Source: Mrakia gelida
Taxonomy: Eukaryota > Basidiomycota > Tremellomycetes > Cystofilobasidiales > Mrakiaceae
Reading direction: 5' to 3'
DNA: 64,000 nucleotides
Assembly: GCA_024345305.1 (NCBI GenBank)
Contig: BRON01000003.1
Location: 496,001-560,000 of the forward strand
Position numbers and translations under genes: made by a program. The notes under the pieces are model-generated. The model saw only the letters and a program-made list of their open reading frames with translations. It was not told where the DNA came from and did not search any database. Numbering within the stretch: the stretch's first letter is position 1; every line of letters begins with the position of its first letter. Below are positions 10,704 through 22,600 of this stretch, piece after piece.

Positions 10704-11679
10704 TCAAAGATCCTGGTGAAGTGGAGACGGAAGTGATCAGCTCCAGAAGACCTGAGGCCGTGGAGAAGAACGAGGGGGGAAGGAGGACGAACCGTCAAGG
10801 TGAGAGCGAGAGCTTTCCACGTGCCGTTGGCGAACGAAACCTCCTCCTGCATCTTGAACAGACGAAGGAGCAAGGCGAGAGGGAACTTCTCGACGAACTC
10901 GACGGGGATGGAGGAGATGAGGTGGCGAGGAGGAGAGAGTCTGAGCTCCTCGTTCGAAGCGTCGACGCGTCCACACTCGGAGCAAGGGGGCTGAGCCGGC
11001 TGATGGCGAAGGAAGGAGGCGAGCGATTCGCCCCCTCCTCGTCCTCCCCGAAGGATTGCTCCCCCTCGAGTGACTCAAAAAGGGTTGGAGTGCGGGTTGG
11101 TGGGGTGGCTGGGGAGGTTGACGACGGTCTTGGTTGAGACTTTCCCGAAGCGACTCAGAGCGGAACGAGCCACCTTCGGGTGGTGGTAGACGACCGCTGC
11201 TCCAAAGATGTAGGCCGCTTCCTCGTCCAGGTAGGGATCCAGAAACCTGACTGCTGATTCGGTGACGAAAGGAGCCGCGTATTTGTCTCCTAGTCGAAGA
11301 AGGCTGAAGCGAGAAAGAACGGTCAGCTTCGTCAAGGGAGGGAAGTTGAGCTCGTTCTCATCCTCCCTTACCTTGTCGCGTCCCTCAGTTCCAGGCTCTT
11401 TGGTCTCATCACATCCCTGACCACGAACCGCAAGAACATCTCCAGCTCGAGCGATTCCTCTGCCAGGTTCATGGTGATCCTCTCGTCTCTGGGTCGCTTC
11501 TTCGGAGGACCTCCGTCGAGGGTATCGACCATGTCTTCGAAGACGCTCGAGGCAGCTTGAAGCTGGTAGCGACGAACGTTGAAGGAAGTTGAGCCGTTTG
11601 AGCTGATGAGGGTGAGGTCTGCTTTGGGATCGTCGAATTCGGGGTGAAGTTGAGGAGGAGGGGGGGCTGGAGCCGACAT
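10704..11679 (-). CDS. BTB/POZ domain protein, frame interrupted by a TGA unless a further intron exists
   Basis: Exon 1 (11679-11372) and exon 2 (11303-10793) encode a BTB fold: DPKADLTLISSNG, FNVRRYQLQAASSVFEDM, ELEMFLRFV, then LRLGDKYAAPFV and EEAAYIFGAAVVYHH. The region that follows ends in PPCSECGRVDASNEEL, LISSIPVEFVEKFPLALLLR and a final short exon (10712-10704). These later parts are in the same frame as the BTB part but separated from it by a TGA at 11075-11077. Either the protein stops there, or about 141 nt (donor near GTCTCAACC, acceptor CATCAG) is an in-frame intron, or the base call is wrong. BTB proteins of this fungal type bind partners through the POZ fold; the partner is unknown. 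The gene is divergent from CTF18. Confidence 0.6.
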
Positions 11680-11865
11680 GGAGAGAGATGATGGAAGTTT
11701 GGAGGTGAGCTCGAGAGAGCTGCCAGATTTCGCCCCAGTCTCTCGAATTTTGAGACAAAACTCGGAGAACAACTCGAAGACAACAGCACGAGGATCAGAG
11801 TCCAAGGTCAGCAAAAAAGTTACAACGTCATTTTTCTTCCGCTTTTATCAAGCTTTCACGCAGCG

Positions 11866-11896
11866 ACGCGTCTCGAACTTCGAAGCTCAGACGCGT
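11866..11896. promoter_or_regulatory. Two MCB-like ACGCGT elements upstream of CTF18
   Basis: ACGCGT occurs at 11866-11871 and 11891-11896, 50-80 nt before the CTF18 start codon. ACGCGT is the MluI cell-cycle box bound by MBF at G1/S genes in ascomycete yeasts, and CTF18 is a replication gene. The second copy is followed directly by GTGAGC, so it might instead be the donor of a 5' UTR intron. The motif is also common elsewhere in this window, which weakens the inference. Confidence 0.4.
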
Positions 11897-11946
11897 GAGC
11901 TTCACTCCCTTCCTTCTCTCTCACCCCTCACCGCCCCTCCAACCCG

Positions 11947-14900
11947 ATGGTTTCTCCCCCTCGCCCAGCCTCTGCGCCTATAGAAGAGGAAGAAGAGGAC
12001 TTCGAGTTCACCTCCAACGGCATGTTCGACTCAGCACCAGCACCAGCAGTAGAAACAGCTCCTCCTCTTCCTTCGAAACCCTCCCTCCCTTCCCCTTCCC
12101 CTCCTCCTCCCACCAAAGCGCAGGACCCTCCACCGCCAGCTCTCCCATCAGTACAAGATACCACCGCAGCAGCAGAGGCCGTCGAGGAGGATGAGTTTGT
12201 GATGAGTGGGCTGCTAGGAGGAGGAGTGTTCGACGAGGAGGAGGGAGGAAGCTCGGGAGGGAAGGAGAAGAGCTCGAGCTCGACCTTACACTCGACGGTG
12301 GTCCCAGAGTTTTCAGGAGACCGGGGAACCGCTTCACCCGTACCCTCAGCTCCCTCTCACTCTACAGCTCTCAGTACCGTCCAAATCGAGGACGAGGAGG
12401 AAGGGTTCGAGTCCAACGGCATCCTGGGAGGAGGAGGAGAGGAGGTCGAGCTCGAGCCGTCTTCGTCCAAGCTTCCAAGAACTTCAGCAGCAGCCAACCT
12501 CACTGGACTCCATCTCCGAGACGTACGAGCCAACGGTGGTACCGCCAACGATCAAGGTAAGCTTCCTTCGCCTCCGCATAGCCGTCCAGCTCGTCGAGTT
12601 CGAGCTCACCCTTTCCCTTCCTCCCTCCCTTCAGCCATCGCCTCCCTCTCTGACCTCCTCCCTCCTCGCCAAAGCACCTCCACCTCAGCCTACACCTCTA
12701 ACACTCGCTACAACCCTCCCATTAAAGCTACAACCTTCTCTGGACGCGACATCACCATTCGACGGAAACCTCGCAAGACCGATCTCCTCACCTCCGTGAG
12801 CTCGCCTCGTTCCGCCTCCCTTCCTTTCTTTCTGAGCTGACCCTCGTTTGACGCACCCCAGAATATCTCCAACCTCCCTCGTACATCTATCGGAACCCTC
12901 TCCCTACTCGAAACACCGATACATCGTCTCAGAGATCAAATCGACGCGGACGCGCGAGCAGCTCCTCGACTGTGAGCTCGACTCTCCTCCTTTCTCGCCG
13001 CGCTCGAACTGACTCCCCTTCCTGCTTCTTTTCCCAGACATCAACTCGCTACCAATCACAAGAAAGCTCGAGACGCCGACATCAAGGGCAAGGGAAAGGG
13101 TCCCGAGACGACGATGTGGGTCGACAAGTACAGGCCGAAGAAGTTTGCGGATCTGTTGGGTGACGAGGTTCGTTTCGCCTCTCTCCCTGTCCCTCTTCGT
13201 CGCGTCTTCGCTTGCTGACTCTCCCCCTGATCTGCGTGCGTGTGTACAGAAAGTCAACAGGGAGACGATGACTTGGCTCAAGGAGTGGGATCAGTGTGTA
13301 TTCAAGCGACGAGCTCCGAAGGGAAAGAAGCGAGGGTGGGACGGAGAGGTCATGGAAGAGCTGGAGAACTTAGATCCGATGGGTCGTCCGAAGGAGAAGG
13401 TACGCGTCTCGTCCCCATCTTCACGCGCACCGAGCTCGAGCTGATGGTCTTCGCTACAGATTCTGTTACTCTCTGGACCTCCTGGATTGGGAAAGACGAC
13501 ACTCGCTCAGATCGTCGCGACTCAGGCGGGGTACGAGGTTCTCGAGATCAACGCCAGGTCAGTCGATTCGTTCCCGCTGCTCGAGGTCGAAGACGAGAAG
13601 GACTGACTTGCTTTCGATGGCTGCAGTGACGATCGAACAGCAGCAACGGTTACGTCGAGAATCCAGAACGCTCTCGACTCAGGATCCAAGTTCGCGAGCA
13701 AGAGGCCGACGCTGATCGTTATCGACGAGGTCGACGGAGCTACTGGTGGAGGAGATCAGGTCAGTTCTGACGAGAGGAGAGTATTATCGGTAGTTGATCT
13801 GACCCAGCTCTTTCTCGTCCTCGCAGAGCTTCATCAAGAGTCTCATTAAGCTCATTCAAGACGTCCCTGCTCGGAAACAACGAGGTGAGTTCCACCTGCC
13901 TTCTCCTTCCCTTCTCTCGACCGAAATTGACTCCGACTGCCTTTCTCACCTCCAGGCCAATCCAAGAAGAAGGAAGCCAAGCTCCTCCAACGACCCATCA
14001 TCTGTATCTGCAACGATCTGTTCGTCCTTTCCTTGCTTCGATCCTGAGCTGTTCGACGCGTCGAGCTGAACTGATCTCCTCTCGTCCTTCGAACAGCTAC
14101 TCCTCCGCCCTTCGACCTCTCCGACCCTTCGCCAAGATCGTCCGATTCAACAAACCTCCCGTCGCCGTGCTCGTGAAGCGACTGAAGTTCATCTGCGAGA
14201 TCGAGGGACTCAAGGCCGATTCGAGAAGTCTCAACACCCTCTCGGAAGTCACTGGATGCGACATCCGAAGTTGTCTGAACACCCTTCAGGTCAGTATGCT
14301 CTACACCTCACCCCCAGAATCGAACGCGTCTGACCTCCCTCCTCCTTCGTTCCTCGACGCGCTCAGTTCATCAAATCGAAGAGTTCGGTTCTCGACGACG
14401 CGATGGTCAAGCAGGCGACGGTTGGACTCAAGGACTCGGGGACAAGTCTTCAGAAGGTCTGGGATAGCCTCTTCGTTCCTCTGACGGTCAAGAAACGGAA
14501 GCTCGGTCTGGGAGTCGAGGAGGGGAAGTTTGTGAACCGTCTGGTCGAGATTGTCAGCTCTTGTGGAGAGTACGATCGTTTGATGCAGGGTTCGTCCTTC
14601 TCTTCGAGTCTTTCTACACTTCCTCGGCACACACTGACCTCCTTCGTTTCTCCTCCACAGGCTGTTTCGAGCACTACCCGAACCTCAAGTGGCAAGACTC
14701 GGACTTCGCTCGAGCGAACAAGATGCACGATTGGGTTCACTTCCACGACAAGGCGAATCAGGAGATTCAGTCGAACCAGACCTACGAGCTTATGGCCTAC
14801 CTTCCGTACTCGATGACCTCGTGGTACACGGAGTTCTCGCTTCATGCGAACTCGTCGAGTGAGTTGCAGTTTACTCGAACAGGTCCTCGTCCTCGTCTCG

Positions 14901-16118
14901 TCGAAGCTGACCTCCCCCTTCTTTTCGCAGGACCTACCGACTTCCCCAAAGCCGATTACGAGGTTCGCATTCACTCTCTCACTTCCTCTCTAGACTCGAG
15001 CTCACCTCTTCCTTTTCTTCTCTCCAGAGCCGTCAACGCCAAACCACCAACCTCGAAATCGCGACTTCGCTCACCACCTCACTTCCTCCGACGATTCGAA
15101 GCCTGTACAACGCTACCACCCTCCTTACGGAGTTCGCTCCTCTTCTGATGCGGATCCTTTCACCGACTCTCAAGCCCGTGAGTCGATTCCGAGTCTCCCT
15201 TACGTCGCTCGTCTACCTTCGCTGACTCTTCAATCTCGTCTCTTCTCCCCTGTCCCAGGTCAACGCTCAAGTCATCAAACCCGGGGAGCGACTCACTCTC
15301 ACTCGTCTGGTCGAGGTCATGGTCCTTCACAACCTCCGTTTCTACCAAGAGAAGGGAGAAGACGGTCAGCTCTCGTTCAGGTTGGATCCGTGAGTCCATG
15401 CTTTCTTCGCGCTTGCGTCTCTTCGACCTGCCTGACCCGCCCTCGTCTTTCGTTCAGTCCCATCGACGTCTTCGTCTCCTACGAAGGAAAGCGTGCTGGT
15501 GATATTGCTGTCTCTCGGTACGCCGTTCGAAACCTGGTCGCCCAGGAGGTGAGTCAGCTTTCCTCCTTGTCGCGTCGAGCTTCGAGTCGAGCCGTACTGA
15601 TTCACTTCCTCGTTCGTCGTTCCTCGCAGATCGAAGCTGAGATCCTTCGAAAACATCAAGCTGCTTACCCTATCGAGAAGGGAGATCGTGCCATGTTCAA
15701 GAAGTGAGTCCCACCGCTGGCAACTCGAACGAGAAACGCGTCGAGCTGACCCTTTCCCCTCTCTCCTTCCTCTCAGAAACAAGAAGCCTGCTGCCGATGT
15801 CGATATCGCCGACAAGGTAGGTTTACTCTCACATCCTCGATTGACTTCCCAGCTGACCGTTTTGTCATCTTCACAGGCTGCAACGGACTTCTTCGGACGA
15901 ACGATCGTGGTCAAGACCGTCGAGGAGGGAGGAGTCGAGGATGGTTCGTTTTACCCTTCCTCTTCCCTTCAGGTCTAACCCGACCGAACTCTAACATTAT
16001 CCTCTTCACCTCCCCTCCCTCAGCTCCCCCAGCGAAGAAGTTCCGAGTCTTCTACAAGTACCATGACGGATCCTCGTCGGCAGTGCGGAAAAGCGTCAAG
16101 ATGGCTTCGTTATTCTAG
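11947..16118 (+). CDS. CTF18: CTF18, large subunit of the alternative RFC clamp loader
   Basis: Twenty exons join exactly to 935 aa (11947-12556, 12635-12795, 12862-12971, 13038-13167, 13250-13399, 13460-13557, 13627-13759, 13827-13884, 13956-14019, 14097-14289, 14367-14589, 14661-14858, 14931-14962, 15028-15177, 15259-15389, 15458-15548, 15630-15703, 15777-15816, 15877-15943, 16024-16118). An acidic Pro/Ser-rich N-terminal ~200 residues precede [17 protein letters not shown], Walker [19 protein letters not shown], Walker [11 protein letters not shown], sensor ICICNDLY and [13 protein letters not shown]. The C-terminal region ends in [13 protein letters not shown] and a basic tail. Ctf18-RFC (with Ctf8 and Dcc1) loads PCNA and supports sister-chromatid cohesion. 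All ATPase motifs look intact. Confidence 0.95.
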
Positions 16119-16403
16119 ACTCGCTTGCTCTCTTCGCCTTCGTTTTCACCTTTCACCCTTGCATCTGCTCTTATTCAACGTTTCACGAACCCCTCCTCTC
16201 GCCCCCTGATTGCCCACGGATCGGCTTTTCGTCCTCGGTTTCAGGTCCAGGAGAAAAGGAGAGTTGGTGAATTGGGTTCGCCTTCGACGCGTTCCTTGCC
16301 CTGATCTCTCCCAATCCCTCCTTTCCCCTTCACCGAGAACCTTGAGTCCTGTCCCCTCAACCACGACCTCCTCTCTCTCATTCTCACTCCCTTTTACTCA
16401 GGT

Positions 16404-17502
16404 ATGCCCTCGTCGCGGAAGAACAGCCTTCGAAGTGTGGACGAGGAGGACGAAGAAGAGGTGCTCGGGTCGGAATCGATGATGATGCAGGTCAGCAGTT
16501 TCTTGTTCGCTTCCTCTCTCGCTCAAGTGACTGAACCTTGCGCTGCGTATATCTTCTAGCTTTTCGAGGACGTCGAAGCTGCCTGCGACCCTTTCCGCTC
16601 TCAGCACAACTCTCCCACCGGATCTCTTCGACTCGTTCGTCCTCTTTTCCCTCCGGCCTCCATCTCAGGACGACTCGCTGAGTTTGTCCTCTTCTTCCCT
16701 TCGCAGTCCAGCCCCTCAGCTCCTCGACTCTCCCTCCCCTCCTCCTTTGACTCACCGATCACCCCGACCCAAGCCTCTTTCTCCGCCGGACTCTACAGCA
16801 CCCTCACCTCCAACGACGAACCTCCTCGTCAACCACGAACAACTCGAGGTTCTTCCCTTCCTGAACTCTCTCAACGCCACCTCCACCTTCAACTCGAGTC
16901 TATCCAACCTCTCAAACTCAGGAAGCAAGGAACCCGACCCGTGATCCCGAAGCGGACGTCTTCGTTCGGTTGGGAGGTGAGTCGCGTCGTCGCCGCTGTC
17001 GTCGCTTTCTCCTTTTCGACGCTGACCCAGACTTTCTTTCCTTCAACAGCACACGGATCTCAGCAGTCCTCAGCTAAACAAGGCTGCCCGAAGGTTCCCT
17101 CCCCCACCCACTCATCTCCCGCCCAAGGAACTTCCTCCCACTCCGACTCAAAAGTCATTCTCGCTCTCCCCAAGTCCCTCCCTCACCAGCTCGTTCTCCT
17201 CCACATCTTCGACTTCCTCAACTTCGTCGCCAACGTTCCTCCTCACTCCTCCCTCTACCCCTGGATCGTCCTTCTCCTCTATCAAAGCCAACAACGACGT
17301 CGAGGGGGGAACGAGCTCGAAGATGGACGCGCTCGAGAACTTCCTGCGAGGGATGGATTTCAACGACGGTGAGGGCGAGGAGGGGGTGGATCAGATGTCA
17401 GAAAGGAAGACGAGGAGGGAGGAGCCTCAGAAGTGGGGGAGGTGGGAGGGGAGGGAGCTGAAGGAGTGGAGGGGGAGGGTTGGAGGAGGGAGGAGGTTCT
17501 GA
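16404..17502 (+). CDS. Disordered Ser/Pro-rich protein of unknown function
   Basis: Four exons (16404-16490, 16560-16634, 16707-16976, 17050-17502), all multiples of three, join to 294 aa. The N-terminus is acidic (RSVDEEDEEEVLGSESMMMQ) and leads into LFEDVEAACDPFRSQ. The middle is Ser/Thr/Pro-rich with many SP/TP sites (SFDSPITPTQ) and a basic stretch. A short segment DALENFLRGMDFNDGEGEE and a Trp/Arg-rich C-terminus (PQKWGRWEGRELKEWRGRVG) look like binding motifs. There is no signal peptide or membrane segment. I do not recognise a family. It sits between CTF18 (same strand) and RRS1 (convergent, 204 nt). The consistent splicing supports a real gene. Confidence 0.6.
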
Positions 17503-17706
17503 TCCTTTCGTCGGGACGCGTCTTTCGTTTTGTTTCTTGCTCTGTTTCGTTCTGTTTCATCTCCACTTTGTTACTCGCTTTATCTCGCCCGCCCCCACTC
17601 CCTCCATCTATCACACGCACTTGCTCTCTCTTCTCCCCAAGTCTCCAAAAGAAGCAAGAAGAATCGAATCGACCTAACGTCCAACCAAACCACAAAACGA
17701 GACACT

Positions 17707-19389
17707 CTACTTCCCCCTTCCTCGTCCTCCTCCACCCCTTCCACCCCTCGATCCACCTCGTCCCCCTCCTCGTCCTCCTCGAGAAGCAGCCTCCCTCTTC
17801 CCCTCGTATCGAACGGCCTTCCTGACGTTGAGGACCTCGGCATCGTGTCCCTCTGCTCGCGCTCGCTTGGACGACGTGGGGTGTCCGAGAGCGGAGGAGA
17901 GGATGTTGAGAGAAGCGGCCTTCTCGGTCGTGAAGGGGATGGTGGTGGGGTCGAACTGAGCGAAATAGACGAGGGAGAGGGAGGGGCAGAGGTCAGCGAA
18001 CCGCGAAACGCGAGACGGGACGGGAACACGAGCGAGTCGAGTTGGATTGGCGACTCACCTTCCTCTTCATCCCCTTAACCTTAGGCTCATCCTTAAGCTT
18101 GTTATCGAACTTCCCCATGCTACCCGTCGACACCTTTCCAAGCAAAGTCCTCCTCTCAAGCTCCTTCTTCCTCTCCTCCTTGACTCGTCCCCCAGCTCCG
18201 TGCTCCCTGCTTCCCTCCGAAACCGAGATGGGCACTCCAGCGGCGGCAGCGGCAGCGGCAGCGGCGAATCGCGATATCGGCTTGGTAGAGGAAGAGGCGG
18301 CAGAGGAGGAGGATCGGGGGTTGGGGTTGGCACGGTCGGCGTCTCGGATGTTGGCCTGCTGCTGCTTGAGGTTCTTAGAGGTTCGAGCCTTTCGAGCTTC
18401 TTTGGCGGTGACGGCGGGGTCGACGTCCTTTCCATCTGGAGGTGGGGAGGAAGAAGAAGGTAAGGTGAGGTCAGTATGGGAGTGGGAGAGCGAGGTGGGT
18501 AGGTGGTTCGAGAGAGGGAGGAGACGCGAAGGTCGAGAAAGAGAGAGCTGCTGCTTTTGACCTGATCCTCGGGGATCAAATCGCAAACTCAAGCTCGGGA
18601 GAGTGTCGAATGGATGGCAAGGTATATAGAGCGACCCCGAAGGGCTCCAAGCGAGCTGGACTGGGAGCAGAAGAACGAGAGAAAGCAAGACTCACCAGCT
18701 CCGACCTTAACCTCAGTAATCCACTGCTCCTCAACCTTCTTGTTCAACCCTCCTCGTCCCCACCTAGCGACGAACTCCTGCCTGTCCTCGTCCCACTCCA
18801 TCTTATCCTTCACCCTGTGCGAGATTCCCTTCTCGGCCGCGAACCTCTCCCATTTGGTAGGAGGCTTGGGTTTGGGCAAGCTCTTCTCTCGAGGGAGGAG
18901 CGTCGTAGGGACAGGGAGGGAAGCGAGAGGTCCGGAAGAAGTTCGGGAGGTGGGGAGGGTGAAGAGAGCGGTGAGGAGAGTTTGGAGAGGGGGGAGAGCG
19001 TGAGAGGCGATGTAGGCTTCGGGGTTCATGCTGCAGAGGAGGAAGGGAGGGGAGGTGAGGAAATGTTCAGCTCGAGCAGTTTGGGAGGTTGGAAGAGCTC
19101 CCAGAGCTCCAAAATGGAGATATATAACGCAACAAAAGGCTGTAGACTCACTTGTACTCCTCCTCGTTGATAGGACTGGGGTCGTAGACCGTCAGGAGAC
19201 CAGCGTCGACGTTGAGAGGGAACTCCTCGTCCTGAGCAACGGTTTTGCTGAAGGGAAGGAAGAGGTCGTAACGAACAGAGGTCAGCTCTCCTGGATTCTT
19301 CTGCTATACTCGCTTAGCTCGCATAGAGTGTGTACGGGTTGTACTCACTACTTCTCGGCGTGAGCCTTGAGCTGAGCGGAAACGTCCAT
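17707..19389 (-). CDS. RRS1: RRS1, ribosome biogenesis regulatory protein
   Basis: Five exons (19389-19349, 19247-19152, 19030-18696, 18435-18059, 17955-17707) join to 365 aa. The N-terminus carries the family segment FPLNVDAGLLTVYDPSPI and the core has LPREKSLPKPKPPTKWERFA, KGISHRVKDKMEWDE and FVARWGRGG, all diagnostic for RRS1. Downstream come a poly-Ala tract of nine residues, a basic KDEPKVKGMKRK segment, and a C-terminal RGG/GGR-rich tail ending RGRGK. RRS1 works with RPF2 to bring the 5S RNP into the pre-60S particle in the nucleolus. The Arg/Gly tail is typical of nucleolar RNA-binding proteins but is not a standard part of the core family. The first exon encodes only 13 residues. Confidence 0.95.
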
Positions 19390-19694
19390 AGCGAAAGGGA
19401 GGGAAAGGAGGGAAGGAAGGGGAGGTTGGAGGTCAGCCAGCTTCGAAATATTCTCGCCTCGCTCCCTCCCCCCCTGCCTCCTCCCCGCTTTCGACTTCTG
19501 CTTCTTGTTCTCCTTGAGCAAAGGAGAAGGGAACCAAGATCTACAAGGTTTCAACTAGAAAGAGCGAGACATATAGAGGCAGGCAAAAATGAAGCTAATC
19601 GAGGGGCGTGAAGGGATCCGGATCCGTCGTCGTCGTCAAGCAGACTCGTCCGCGTCCTTCTCACGAGCCGACCCAACCAGAATTTTACCGATTA

Positions 19695-22600
19695 TCAAGG
19701 AGAGCCCTTCGCCTTTGCCTTAGCAGCCGCGTAAAGCTCGTCGAACTTGCCGCTCTTCTCGACCATCCCTTTGAAGATCGCGTCGTCTCCGCTCTCTTTT
19801 TGGAGGAGTGCGAAGGGAGTGTCGAATTCGAGGAGTCGGCCGTGATCGAGGACCAGGAGACGATCGTAGTCGATGATGGAGGAGAGACGATGAGCGATGG
19901 TGATCAAGGCGGCGTCCTTAAACCTGGAACGAAACGAGAGAAGGAACGAATGTCAGCTTCGAAAGCCAACGACACGACGCGACAAGCAGAAGAGGGTTGT
20001 ACGAACTCTTCTCGGATGGTCTGCTGGATCAAAGTGTCCGTCTCGAAATCTACACTCGCAGTCGCCTCGTCCACTCACGGCCGGCGGACGGAAGAGAAAC
20101 GCGTCAGTTGAACGAAGAGAGGGAGGGAGGGGAGGATCGTTCCTCACTGATGATGATGTTGTTTCGCCTCAAGAGCGCTCGAGCGAGTGCTAGAAGCTGG
20201 CGTTGTCCTTGCGAGAAGTTTCCTCCACCCGCACTGGAGGGACAGGGAGAGACGAGGGAGGATGAAAGGTGACGGTCAGCGGCGCGTCGCCGGGAGATCG
20301 CTCGCAAGGATGCGAATCGCTCTCACCTGACTTCAGTATCGAGCGTGATGGAGATCTTGCCTCCTCCCGAAGCGATGGAACCGGCTTTGAGAGTCGCCTC
20401 AGAGTCCTCGTCGTCTCCGAGCTTGATGAGATCGGTTGTGGAAGCAACTCGACTAGGACCAGCACTCGTCGAGGTTCCCAGCTGAACTCGAGTGAGGGCG
20501 TCTCGAAGATCCTCGTCCGTGTGCTCTTGGAAAGGGTCGAGGTTGTCGCGAATCGTCCCTGAGGTCGAAAAAGTCGAGAAAGGTCGGATCAGCCAGGCTC
20601 GGAACGAACGAGAGTTCCCAGCTTCAAGCAACCCACCAGCAAAGAGAACAGCGTCCTGAGGAACGAGGGAGATAGAAGACCTCAAATTCTCAAGGCCAAT
20701 CGTGGTGATGTCGATTCCGTCGATGGTGATGGATCCGCTGCGGGGAGAGAAAAAACGGAGAGTCAGGACGAGTGGACGACGCGGGGAAGGAAAAAAAGAC
20801 GTCGACGAACCTGATAGGCTCGGCGAATCTTAAGAAGCTCATACCGAGAGTCGACTTTCCAGATCCGGTCCTACCGATGAGACCAATCTGGGAGGAGTGA
20901 AAGATTGGAAGGGCGACGAGCTCGTCAGATATCGAGCGTGTCGAGCCGCGAAAGAGGGACGGTGCGAAGCTCACCTTCTCGCGGGGCTTGATATCGAAGG
21001 AGATTCCGTGGATGACTGGAGGGAGCTCGGGTGCATATGAGATGACGAGATCCTTGACGGAGATCTAGAAAAGTGGGAGAAATCAGTCGGAGTTCGACGC
21101 GTCGAGGTGAAGTCAAGGATGGTGTCGAACGCACCAGAGCTTCTCCAGACGAGGAAGGCCAGTAGGCTGGAGGAGTAGTCTCGGCAATCGTGTTGGGAGC
21201 TTCGGTCGGAAGATGGAGGTATTCCTTGACTCTTTCCACTGTGGAAGGGATGAAAGAAAGGAAGTTGAATCAGCGAGCGTCGACGAAGAACGACGAGAAC
21301 GTGAGACTCACTCGAGTTCATCTGCTGCTCAAGGTCGGCGTAGAATCGCGACGTCCAGTAGATACCCAACGTAAGGGATTGAGCGGAGACGATAGCCATC
21401 TGCAGAGACGGAAAGCGCGTCCGTCAGACTCAGCATAGATTGAAGGGGGGGGGTGGATCGCGAAGGGAAAGGACGTACTCCACCGAGTCCAGCAGATCGA
21501 CCTTGGTAGATGGTCAGGAGAGAGGCGAAGAGGACAGAGACACCCTGAGGAACGAAGAACGAGCTCTGTCAGGTTCGAATGCGAGAAAGCGAAGAGGGAC
21601 GCAGCAACGCGCTCCGACAGGCCATCCTGCTTCAAGCCAGCGCGAAAACTCACTCCGATGACGTCGAATCGTAGAAGGCACCATCGGTTACTCATCCATT
21701 GCCTGAAGAAGGACGAAGGGAAGAGGAAGAGAGGGAGAAAGAGTCAGCACACGCCCCAGTGGTCCGACACGTCGAGGACGTCGACTCACCACCACCACAT
21801 CTGTCGCGACCTGTCAAAGTCCTCCTGGTACTGAGCGAAGAACCTCTTTTCGGCAGAGAAAGCTCGAACGGTGACGACTCCATCGAGAATCGACGAGAAT
21901 CCTGAAAGAACGGGTGACAGAGCGATCGATTCCATCCTCTTGAGATCCCTTCCCGTTCGGATGTATCGACGCGTGAGGTGAGCGTAGATTCCCGCAATGA
22001 AGAGACCAGGAATGGCAAAGACGGGGACGATTGCGAGAACGAGGATAATGGCTCCGGCGAGGGTGAAGACGTAGTGGGAGACGTAAAGGATGTAGAAAGG
22101 GAGCTCCTCGTCGATCTTCTGGATGTCGCGAGAGAATCGAGAGACGATCCTGCCTGAGGGAGTGACATCGAACTGATGAGGGGGGTAGCAGGAGGATGGC
22201 AGAGGGTCAGGTCGGAGGAGCGACGGCGAGGCTCTCAAGCTCGTCGCGGACGGAAAGAAAGATACCAGACTTACCCATCGAGGAGGGCACTTGATGACCG
22301 ATTTCAACATGTCGTTGTGAAGTCTTTTTGAAGCTCGGTAAGCGGAGAAGCAAGACGCGGTCGAGGAAAGGAGGCCGGCGAAACCGTCGAGCAAGGTGAT
22401 TGCGGCGTAGATTCCAACGTAGAAGAGAGGGTGGGTCCTGCAGCGAAGGAAAAAATGGAGATATACGGCAAGGTTGAAGAGAGTCAGCTGGAGCGAAAAG
22501 AAGGACGTCGGAAGCTTCGAGGTTCGAGACGCGACTCGACGGAAGTTGTTGCTCACCTCGCGTCAGGTCGAAGTGGATTGAGGGACGAGAGACTGATTCG

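Noticed and set aside
10486..10707. Hydrophobic minus-strand ORF ending AFALAHP
   Set aside because: It overlaps the end of the BTB gene, has no consistent exon context, and lies in presumed 3' UTR.
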